Part shown: one piece after another, positions 25,754 to 32,657 of the stretch
Layout of the letters: every line of letters begins with the position of its first letter
Numbering within the stretch: position 1 is the first letter of the stretch
NCBI GenBank assembly: GCA_964443225.1
Contig: CAYUCC010000021.1
Location: 1 to 64,000, forward strand
Direction: 5' to 3'
DNA length: 64,000 nt
Origin: SSC4 sp964443225
GTDB lineage: Bacteria; Chloroflexota; Anaerolineae; SSC4; Amarolineaceae
Translations under genes and position numbers: made by a program
The notes under the pieces: generated by a model
The model's input: the letters and a program-made list of their open reading frames with translations, nothing else
What the model was told of the DNA's origin: nothing
Databases searched by the model: none

Positions 25754-27763
25754 ATGCAGCCTGATGCCTTTTCGTTTGATCTGCAGCAGATTGCCGTCCA
25801 GTGGACACGGTTTGTCGAAAACCGCTCCCTTCTACCGGGGGTCGATCCACTGGTCGGCAACTCCTGGCGTCGCTGTGCGCCCCTGCTCAATCCGTTTGCC
25901 CAACCTCCGCTGGCACGACTCAACCCCGACACCCTCCAGCGCGTCCTGATCAGCCAGTTCGACCTCATCGCCATTGCGCGGCCGTTGATGGAGGACATCA
26001 ACCAGTTCATCGAGGGCGGCGAAAGTCTGATGGCGCTGTTGGACAGCACCGGCTGTGTGCTGGCCACCCTGGGTTCGCCGGCCATCGTGCAGCGCGCCCA
26101 CCGGTTGGGTTTGGCGGCGGGAACATTCTGGGATGAAGGGCGCGTGGGGACGAATGCGTTTGCCCTGGCTCAGATCGAACGTACGCCGGCGCTGGTGATT
26201 GGCGCCGAACATTACCTGACCTGTTTTCACGACCTGGTCGATGCGGCGGCGCCGATTTTTCACCCCAACGGCTATCCTGCCGGCGTCATCGGCCTGCTGT
26301 GCGATGTTCAGCGCAGCCATCCCCACACCCTGGGCATCGTCGTGGCGGCGGCGCGCGCGTTCGAGAACCAGCTGGCCGCCGACAGCTTCACGCTCGATTC
26401 GAATCGTCACCTTACCCTGTTGAACGCCACCCTCGAATCGATTACCGAAGGGGTGTTGGCCTGGGACGTCCATGGCACGGTCACGCAGCTCAACAAACAG
26501 GCAGCACGCCTGCTGGGTCTCAACCCTTACGCCCTGGTTGGCCATGCCCTGCGGCAGGTCGTGCAAATCCCCGCCGATATTCAGGCACTCCTCGATCGCG
26601 GTGAAAATGTCCACGGGCGCGAGGTGGAACTCCTGGTCCACGGACGACCGGTGCCGTGCGTGCTGAGCCTGGTGCCGATCCAGGTAGGCGCCGAAAAACG
26701 GGCCGGTTATCTGGCCACTCTGCAGCCGATCGAGCAGATTCACGACCTGTACCACCGCCTGGCGGGGACGCAGGCCACCCTGACGCTCGATGACATCAAG
26801 GGCCAGTCGGCCCCGGTGCAGCGTGTGCGCCAGCAGGCACGTACCGCGGCACGCGGACGGGGCAACGTGCTGCTGCAGGGTGAATCGGGCGTGGGCAAAC
26901 ACGTGGTGGCGCGCGCTGTCCACAACGCCAGTACCCGTGCCAGTGGTCCGTTTGTCGCCGTCAACTGCCGCGCCATCCCGCGCGATCTGTTCTTGAGCGA
27001 ATTCCTGGGCTACGAAGGCGGTGCCTTCAGCGGGGCGCGCGCCGAAGGGCGCCCCAGCAAATTCGAGCTGGCCGCCGGCGGCACCCTCTTTCTCGACGAA
27101 GTCGATGCCATTCCTCGCGAGTTCCAGTCGGCACTGGGTCGCGTCATCGAAACCGGCGAGGTGATGCGCCTGGGCGGCACACGCACGATCGCAGTCAACC
27201 TGCGCATCATCGCCTCGACCGACGTCAATATCGATAACCTGGTGGCCGAAGGCAACTTCCAGGCCAACCTGCTCTACCGCCTGAGCTCGATCGTCATCGA
27301 CCTTCCGCCGCTGCGCGAACACCGCGAGGACCTGCCCGATTTGATCGAAACGATCCTGGCGCGCATGGGGCGCAATACCAACGGCGCCGCCGTGGTGACC
27401 CCCGCCGCGCTCGAGACGCTGATGCTTTATCCCTGGCCCGGCAACGTACGCGAACTCGAAAATGTGATGGAACGCGCCTCCAGCCAGGCCCCCCTCGGCC
27501 AGCCAATCGATATCGTCCACCTCCCCGATGCCGTGCGCCACAGCAGCGTCATCGTCCCCACCCGCGAGCGCGTCGAGCCGGTCTTGAGCTTCGACGAATG
27601 GAGCCGTGAAGGCATCATTCGCGCCGGCTGGGCCACCCAGGGTAACGCCGCACAAATGGCCGCCCTGCTGGGCATCAGCCGCACCACCCTCTGGCGCAAA
27701 ATGAAAACCTACAACCTCGATATCCACGCCTTCCAAAATGACAGCAACAATGTTTCAAAATGA
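25754..27763 (+). CDS. AcoR-like sigma-54-dependent transcriptional activator
   Basis: A 669-residue enhancer-binding protein: N-terminal GAF-like sensor (about 60-200), PAS-like domain (about 215-310), AAA+ core (about 350-580) and C-terminal Fis-type HTH (GNAAQMAALLGISRTTLWRKM). Walker A reads GESGVGKH near residue 375 and Walker B LFLDEVDA. The sigma-54 contact loop is GAFSGA instead of GAFTGA, a conservative change. The architecture is that of AcoR, described as an activator of acetoin and glycerol catabolism. It sits directly upstream of the glycerol/DHA island, which it probably controls. Confidence 0.9.
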   Translation: MQPDAFSFDLQQIAVQWTRFVENRSLLPGVDPLVGNSWRRCAPLLNPFAQPPLARLNPDTLQRVLISQFDLIAIARPLMEDINQFIEGGESLMALLDSTGCVLATLGSPAIVQRAHRLGLAAGTFWDEGRVGTNAFALAQIERTPALVIGAEHYLTCFHDLVDAAAPIFHPNGYPAGVIGLLCDVQRSHPHTLGIVVAAARAFENQLAADSFTLDSNRHLTLLNATLESITEGVLAWDVHGTVTQLNKQAARLLGLNPYALVGHALRQVVQIPADIQALLDRGENVHGREVELLVHGRPVPCVLSLVPIQVGAEKRAGYLATLQPIEQIHDLYHRLAGTQATLTLDDIKGQSAPVQRVRQQARTAARGRGNVLLQGESGVGKHVVARAVHNASTRASGPFVAVNCRAIPRDLFLSEFLGYEGGAFSGARAEGRPSKFELAAGGTLFLDEVDAIPREFQSALGRVIETGEVMRLGGTRTIAVNLRIIASTDVNIDNLVAEGNFQANLLYRLSSIVIDLPPLREHREDLPDLIETILARMGRNTNGAAVVTPAALETLMLYPWPGNVRELENVMERASSQAPLGQPIDIVHLPDAVRHSSVIVPTRERVEPVLSFDEWSREGIIRAGWATQGNAAQMAALLGISRTTLWRKMKTYNLDIHAFQNDSNNVSK

Positions 27764-27798
27764 AACATTGAGCAGAATCTTTGTTTAACCTTGAAACA
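27751..27798 (+). promoter_or_regulatory. two tandem palindromes, probable enhancer sites for the AcoR-like activator
   Basis: Site 1, TGTTTCA-AAA-TGAAACA (27751-27767), is a perfect palindrome that overlaps the activator stop codon. Site 2, TGTTTAA-CCT-TGAAACA (27782-27798), keeps the right half and all but one base of the left. The centres are 31 bp apart, about three helical turns, so bound dimers would face the same side. They lie about 530 bp upstream of glpF, a normal distance for an enhancer. No convincing GG-N10-GC sigma-54 core was found between. Confidence 0.6.
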
Positions 27799-28001
27799 AA
27801 ACCGGTTGACTTGTTGACCTCTGCCGGACATTGCGGTATTTTGGTAAACGGTATTTTCAAATCCCCGCGACCGTAGAACGGATATCGTTCGACTGGCGCT
27901 ACGGAACAGTGTCGTTGTTCGTAGCAGCAGGATCAGGTCTGATCGATCGTCTTGTGAGTTGGAGTAAAACGTGCTCGCAGCGCAGGTCATCTGTCAGATA
28001 G

Positions 28002-28068
28002 GAGTCTATCCGAAAACACTTTGCAGGTTCTGTTTTCAGGACAGCATAAGCGGTTTGCGGATAGACTC
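28002..28068. repeat. 67-bp element with 16-bp terminal inverted repeats
   Basis: GAGTCTATCCGAAAAC (28002-28017) and GTTTGCGGATAGACTC (28053-28068) are reverse complements with one mismatch. The interior holds GTTCTGTTTTCAGGAC, which can pair with one G-U wobble. It could be a small MITE unrelated to the 80-bp family or the leader structure of the glp transcript. Only one copy was seen. Confidence 0.6.
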
Positions 28069-28076
28069 TGAATGGC

Positions 28077-28120
28077 GCCCGAGCCCTATCGTTGAGATAG
28101 GGTTGCGGGCGTTTGTCGTT
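28077..28120 (+). terminator. terminator-like hairpin in the glpF upstream region
   Basis: GCCCG (28077-28081) pairs with CGGGC (28106-28110), and CCCTATC (28084-28090) with GATAGGG (28096-28102). GTTTGTCGTT follows. It lies 311 bp after the activator gene and 200 bp before glpF, so it may end activator transcription or attenuate the glycerol operon. The remainder of the 557-bp gap (27764-28320) holds a strong but apparently unused AGGAAGGAGG at 28174-28183. Confidence 0.5.
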
Positions 28121-28320
28121 CCTGCGCGGCGCTGCGAGGTTCGAACCAGTCGACGGTACCGGGAATGTACACCAGGAAGGAGGTGGTCATTCAAATAGGA
28201 GATCGGTCGTTCTTATTGCCGGATGCCGTGGTCGGTCATGACACGTGCAGAACGGCGGAAGTGCCCCTCATTTCAATCGTTAATCGGTTCGTTCTTGCGC
28301 AACATAGGAGGATAGGTTAG

Positions 28321-29055
28321 ATGGATATTTTAATTGCTGAGATCATCGGCACCATGCTGCTGATCCTGTTGGGTGATGGTGTGGTCGCCAACGTCTTGCT
28401 TGGCAAGACCAAGGGCAACAACGCTGGCTGGATCGTCATTACCACGGCCTGGGCTTTCGCGGTGTTCGTGGGTGCGTACACGGCTGTCACACTGGGCAGC
28501 GGCGCACACCTGAACCCCGCCGTTACTCTGGGTCTGCTGATCAATGGTGGTATCACCTTTACCGAGGCCATTTATTACTGGATCGGTGAGTTCATCGGTG
28601 CGTTCATTGGTGCGGTGCTGGTCTGGCTGCACTACCATCCGCACTGGAAGGAAACGCCGGATGCCGGCCTGAAGCTGGCCGTCTTTGCCACCGGTCCGGC
28701 GATCCGCAGCACCGCGTTCAACCTGATCTCAGAAATCATCGGTACCTTCGTGCTGATGTTCGGCATCTTCGCGATCACGGGCGCCTCTATGGGAACCGGT
28801 GATGCTGCGGTGCCCTTGAACATGGGAGCCCTGGGCATCCTGCCCGTCGCACTCCTGGTCTGGGTGATCGGTCTGGCCCTGGGTGGTACGACCGGCTATG
28901 CCATCAACCCCGCCCGTGACTTGAGCCCGCGCATTGCGCATGCCATCCTGCCCATTCCGGGCAAGGGGCCGAGCGATTGGGGTTATTCCTGGATTCCAGT
29001 TGTCGGTCCGATGGTCGGCGCGGCCCTGGCGGCATTCTTGTGGATGGCCCTGTAA
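28321..29055 (+). CDS. glpF: glycerol facilitator (aquaglyceroporin)
   Basis: This 244-residue MIP-family channel has six transmembrane helices and two pore loops: HLNPAVTLG (Asn65-Pro66-Ala67) and INPARDLSPR (Asn196-Ala198, Asp200). The Asp after NPAR marks glycerol facilitators rather than water-only aquaporins. It allows glycerol diffusion into the cell, where GlpK traps it. A TAGGAGGAT site lies 8-9 bases before the ATG. It is the first gene of the glycerol/DHA island. Confidence 0.94.
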   Translation: MDILIAEIIGTMLLILLGDGVVANVLLGKTKGNNAGWIVITTAWAFAVFVGAYTAVTLGSGAHLNPAVTLGLLINGGITFTEAIYYWIGEFIGAFIGAVLVWLHYHPHWKETPDAGLKLAVFATGPAIRSTAFNLISEIIGTFVLMFGIFAITGASMGTGDAAVPLNMGALGILPVALLVWVIGLALGGTTGYAINPARDLSPRIAHAILPIPGKGPSDWGYSWIPVVGPMVGAALAAFLWMAL

Positions 29056-29134
29056 GTTAGCGTTCGATGATTGAATGGCCTGGCGAGCCGGACCCAACGG
29101 CTCGCCAGGTAAATTACCGTGAAAGGACAGGTCC

Positions 29135-30136
29135 ATGAAGAAACTAATCAATGATCCCGCTGATGTTGTCAAGGAAGAGTTGGAAGGTGTTGCCCTGGCG
29201 CACGGCGATCTGATGACGGTCCACTACGATCCCAATTTCGTCGTACGGGCCGATGCGCCGATCAAAGGAAAAGTGGGTATCGTATCGGGTGGTGGCTCGG
29301 GTCACGAGCCGATGCACGGTGGGTTCGTCGGCATGGGCATGTTGGATGCCGCGTGTCCGGGCGCCGTCTTCACCAGCCCCACACCCGACCAGATGCTGGA
29401 GGCCACCAAGGCGGTCGACGGCGGTGCGGGTGTCCTGCATATCGTCAAAAACTACACCGGTGACATTCTGAACTTCGAGATGGCCGCCGACCTGGCACGT
29501 GAAGAGGGTATCGAAGTCGAAGCGATCGTCATCGACGACGACGTGGCCGTGCAGGACAGCCTCTACACGGCGGGCCGTCGCGGCGTCGGCACCACCGTGC
29601 TGGCCGAGAAGATCTGCGGCGCTGCGGCCGAAGAAGGGCGCAGCCTCAAAGAGGTCGCCGACCTCTGCCGCAAGGTGAACGGCTGGGGCCGCAGTATGGG
29701 CATGGCCCTCACCTCCTGTACGGTACCGCATGCGGGCAAGCCGACCTTCGACCTGCCCGAGGACGAAATGGAAATCGGTATCGGCATCCACGGCGAACCA
29801 GGCCGTGTCCGCATGGCGCTCAAATCGGCCGACGAGATCACCGCGATGCTGATGGAGCCGATCATCAAGGACCTGCCCTTCAAGGCGGGAGATCGCGTGC
29901 TGTTGTTCGTCAACGGCATGGGCGGCACACCGCTGATCGAGCTGTACATTGTGTATCGCAAAGCGGTCGAGATCCTGGCAGCCAACGGCATCACAGTGGC
30001 CCGCAACCTGATCGGCCCCTACATCACCAGTCTGGAAATGGCTGGCTGCTCGATCACCGTGCTCAAGCTGGATGACGACTTGCTCAGCCTGTGGGATGCA
30101 CCGGTCAAAACACCGGGCATGCGCTGGGGTGTGTAA
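29135..30136 (+). CDS. dhaK: dihydroxyacetone kinase subunit DhaK
   Basis: This 333-residue subunit binds dihydroxyacetone covalently as a hemiaminal through a histidine, here His219 in GIGIHGEPG (E. coli His218). VSGGGSGHEPMHGGFVG and KNYTGDILNFEMA are DhaK signatures. It passes substrate to DhaL for phosphorylation to DHAP. An AAAGGA site precedes the ATG. It lies 79 bp after glpF and is followed by a 116-bp gap with a complex hairpin before dhaL. Length and separation from DhaL show the PTS-type enzyme, not the ATP-dependent fused kinase. Confidence 0.95.
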   Translation: MKKLINDPADVVKEELEGVALAHGDLMTVHYDPNFVVRADAPIKGKVGIVSGGGSGHEPMHGGFVGMGMLDAACPGAVFTSPTPDQMLEATKAVDGGAGVLHIVKNYTGDILNFEMAADLAREEGIEVEAIVIDDDVAVQDSLYTAGRRGVGTTVLAEKICGAAAEEGRSLKEVADLCRKVNGWGRSMGMALTSCTVPHAGKPTFDLPEDEMEIGIGIHGEPGRVRMALKSADEITAMLMEPIIKDLPFKAGDRVLLFVNGMGGTPLIELYIVYRKAVEILAANGITVARNLIGPYITSLEMAGCSITVLKLDDDLLSLWDAPVKTPGMRWGV

Positions 30137-30149
30137 AATTCTCGATTCC

Positions 30150-30210
30150 GAGGAGTGCTGCACCCCCAGGTGCAGCACGGTTTCGCACCTGGGGGGTGCG
30201 AAACTCCTCC
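30150..30210. repeat. three-way-junction hairpin cluster between dhaK and dhaL
   Basis: Outer arms GAGGAGT (30150-30156) and ACTCCTC enclose two perfect hairpins: 10 bp with loop CCCA (30155-30178), and 9 bp with loop TGGGG (30181-30203). The same bases can instead form one long stem, because 30161-30173 is complementary to 30185-30198 apart from one extra G. It starts 14 bases after the dhaK stop. It could slow or stabilise the dhaK mRNA end and set the dhaK:dhaL ratio. Confidence 0.7.
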
Positions 30211-30252
30211 GCCTCTAATCAGAACAGATCTTAATCGAACCGTAGGCAAGCT

Positions 30253-30888
30253 ATGACCATATCACGCCAGGACGTTCTCAACTGGATCAGCGCCGTTGTT
30301 GCTGTGTTGGAAGAGAACAGAGACTACCTGACACGACTCGACTCCGCCATCGGTGATGCCGATCACGGCATGAACATGTCACGCGGCTTCCAGGCTGTGA
30401 TGACCAAACTGCCGACCATCAGTGACAAAGACATCGGCACCATCTTCAAGACGGTGGGCATGACGCTGGTTTCGACCGTCGGCGGTGCCGCAGGCCCGCT
30501 TTATGGCACCTTCTTCATGCAGGCCGGATCGGCGTCCATCGGCAAACAAGAGCTCACCGCTGCCGATTGGAGTGCCGCCCTCGAATCTGCCATCGCAGGC
30601 GTCGTGATGCGCGGTAAGGCAGTGCTTGGCGACAAAACCATGGTCGACAGCCTGACCCCCGCTCTCGAGGCACTCAAAGCCGCCATCGCCGAACAGCAGC
30701 CGCTGACGACTGCTCTGGAACGATCCGCCCAGGCCGCCGAACAAGGCATGCTGGCGACGATTCCACTGGTGGCGCGCAAAGGGCGTGCCAGTTACCTGGG
30801 CGAACGCAGCGCCGGTCACCAAGACCCCGGTGCCACGTCGTCCTACCTCATTTTGAAGTCCGCAGCCCAGGTTTGGGCAGACTGTTAG
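30253..30888 (+). CDS. dhaL: dihydroxyacetone kinase subunit DhaL
   Basis: A 211-residue ADP-binding subunit. Mg/ADP ligands Asp30, Asp35 and Asp37 occur in LDSAIGDADHGMNMSRGF, at the same residue numbers as in E. coli. GGAAGPLYGTFFMQAG follows, as does the C-terminal GRASYLGERSAGHQDPGATS. ADP stays bound and is rephosphorylated by phospho-DhaM, so PEP rather than ATP is the donor. It works with DhaK upstream and the DhaM-HPr-EI protein at 38309. Confidence 0.95.
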   Translation: MTISRQDVLNWISAVVAVLEENRDYLTRLDSAIGDADHGMNMSRGFQAVMTKLPTISDKDIGTIFKTVGMTLVSTVGGAAGPLYGTFFMQAGSASIGKQELTAADWSAALESAIAGVVMRGKAVLGDKTMVDSLTPALEALKAAIAEQQPLTTALERSAQAAEQGMLATIPLVARKGRASYLGERSAGHQDPGATSSYLILKSAAQVWADC

Positions 30889-30925
30889 TACACATACGAT
30901 TCGCAATCCAAAGGAGGATTCGCAC

Positions 30926-32422
30926 ATGGCAAAGTATGCAGCAGCCGTCGATCAAGGCACCACCAGCACCCGCTTTATGGTCTTCAATCACAGCGGCCAG
31001 GTTGTTTGTTTCGATCAGAAGGAACACGAGCAGATCTACCCCAAACCAGGCTGGGTCGAGCATGACCCCATGGAAATCTGGGCCCGCACCGTCGATGTGA
31101 TCAAGGGCGCCCTCGACAAGGGCGGTATCGACCCCAAGGACATCTCGGCTGTCGGTATCACCAACCAGCGCGAGACAACCGTGGTCTGGAACCGCTTCAC
31201 CGGCCAACCCTACTACAACGCCATTGTTTGGCAAGACACACGCACGGCTGACATCTGCAATGATCTCGCCAAAGACGGCGGCCAGGATCGTTTCCGCTCC
31301 CATGTTGGCCTGCCCCTGGCCACTTACTTCTCCGGCCCTAAGATTCGCTGGGTCCTGGACAACGTACCGGGCGTCCGCGAGGCCGCCGAAAAGGGTGAGG
31401 CCGTCTTCGGCAACATCGACACCTGGGTCATCTGGAACCTCACCGGTGGCACCGATGGTGGCGTACACGTCACCGACGTCTCCAATGCCAGCCGCACCAT
31501 GCTGATGAACCTGGAGACGCTGGACTGGGACGATAAAATCCTGGGAATCATGGGTGTGCCGCGCAAGATGCTGCCCAAGATCGTAGCCTCCAGCGCCGTC
31601 TACGGCACCGCCAAGGGTGACCTGGTCGGCGTGCCGGTAGCCGGTGACCTGGGCGACCAGCAAGCCGCCCTCTTTGGCCAGACCTGCTTCAGCGCCGGTG
31701 AGGCCAAGAATACCTACGGCACCGGCTGTTTCATGCTGCTCAACACCGGCAACAAGCCTGTGCAGAGCAAAAACGGCCTGCTCACGACCCTGGGCTACAA
31801 GATCGGTGACCAGCCGGCGGTCTACTGCCTCGAAGGCTCCATCGCTATCACCGGTGCCCTCGTGCAGTGGCTGCGTGACAACCTCGGCCTCATCAGCCGC
31901 TCGTCGGACGTCGAAGCCCTGGCCGCAACCGTGGAAGACAACGGCGGCATCTACTTCGTGCCCGCCTTCTCCGGCCTCTTTGCACCGTACTGGCGCAGCG
32001 ATGCCCGCGGCGCAATCGTCGGCATGACCCGCTACGTCACCAAGGGTCATTTCGCCCGCGCCGCCCTGGAAGCCACCGCCTTCCAGACACGCGAGGTGCT
32101 CGATGCCATGAACGCCGACTCCGGCGTGGCCCTGACCGCCCTCAAGGTCGACGGCGGCATGGTCTACAATGAGCTGCTCATGCAGTTCCAGGCCGACGTC
32201 CTGGGTGTGCCGGTGATTCGCCCGACGGTGGCGGAGACGACCGCACTGGGTGCGGCCTATGCGGCCGGCCTGGCGGTTGGCTTCTGGGCCAAGGTCGAAG
32301 ACCTGCGCGCCAACTGGGGCAAGGACAAGGAATGGGATCCCAAGATGGACGCCGATCATCGGGCTGCCATCTACGCCGACTGGAAGAAGGCCGTAACCCG
32401 CACCTTCGACTGGGTCAGCTAA
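30926..32422 (+). CDS. glpK: glycerol kinase
   Basis: This 498-residue FGGY kinase phosphorylates glycerol to sn-glycerol 3-phosphate with ATP. The N-terminal phosphate loop VDQGTTSTRFMVFN (8-21), GWVEHDPMEIW, and the catalytic-region text YFSGPKIRW and TYGTGCFMLLNTG match the family over its full length. AAAGGAGG lies 8 bases before the ATG. It sits between the DHA kinase subunits and the anaerobic glycerol-3-phosphate dehydrogenase genes. A palindrome begins 2 bases after its stop and a good terminator follows at 32503. Confidence 0.95.
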   Translation: MAKYAAAVDQGTTSTRFMVFNHSGQVVCFDQKEHEQIYPKPGWVEHDPMEIWARTVDVIKGALDKGGIDPKDISAVGITNQRETTVVWNRFTGQPYYNAIVWQDTRTADICNDLAKDGGQDRFRSHVGLPLATYFSGPKIRWVLDNVPGVREAAEKGEAVFGNIDTWVIWNLTGGTDGGVHVTDVSNASRTMLMNLETLDWDDKILGIMGVPRKMLPKIVASSAVYGTAKGDLVGVPVAGDLGDQQAALFGQTCFSAGEAKNTYGTGCFMLLNTGNKPVQSKNGLLTTLGYKIGDQPAVYCLEGSIAITGALVQWLRDNLGLISRSSDVEALAATVEDNGGIYFVPAFSGLFAPYWRSDARGAIVGMTRYVTKGHFARAALEATAFQTREVLDAMNADSGVALTALKVDGGMVYNELLMQFQADVLGVPVIRPTVAETTALGAAYAAGLAVGFWAKVEDLRANWGKDKEWDPKMDADHRAAIYADWKKAVTRTFDWVS

Positions 32423-32424
32423 AC

Positions 32425-32461
32425 GAAGACTTCCGAAGTCTTGCAGACTTCGGAAGTCTTC
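32425..32461. repeat. ACTTCCGAAGTC-type hairpin after glpK
   Basis: Perfect 17-bp arms (32425-32441 and 32445-32461) flank the loop TGC. The core matches the element at 175-209, and both begin right after a stop codon. It is probably a mobile or amplified 3' hairpin family in this genome. Confidence 0.8.
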
Positions 32462-32502
32462 AGTCTCGTTACTCCCCGAGCGCAGTCGCTTTTGGAGAGT
32501 TC

Positions 32503-32545
32503 AAGGGCCGAAGGACAGGTTACCTGACCTCTTCGGCCCTTTTTC
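32503..32545 (+). terminator. rho-independent terminator after glpK
   Basis: AAGGGCCGAAG (32503-32513) pairs with CTTCGGCCCTT (32531-32541), with a small inner CAGGT/ACCTG stem, and is followed by TTTTTCG. Transcription from glpF through glpK probably ends here in large part, leaving glpABC to read-through or its own promoter. Confidence 0.8.
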
Positions 32546-32657
32546 GTTAGATTATCCTGACAGCGGGTGTGGGTAACGCACGCTTCCGCGTTAGCCACAC
32601 CCCCCAATTCTGTAGATCGGTGCCCGCCCGTGCAGGCTCCGGTAAAGTGAGTGGTCG

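Noticed and set aside
25832..27736. 634-residue open frame on the minus strand opposite the sigma-54 activator
   Set aside because: It is a shadow frame of a high-GC gene: the plus-strand protein has complete AAA+ and HTH motifs, while the antisense product shows no domain and is rich in His, Gln, Ala and Gly.
28183..28320. 45-codon GTG open frame between the glp leader hairpin and glpF
   Set aside because: AGGAAGGAGG lies directly against the GTG with no spacing, and the peptide has no recognisable features.
27800..28320. Sigma-54 -24/-12 promoter for the glycerol island
   Set aside because: Candidates such as GGTCGTTCTTATTGCC and GGTTCGTTCTTGCGC have the wrong GG-to-GC spacing (11 or 9 instead of 10).
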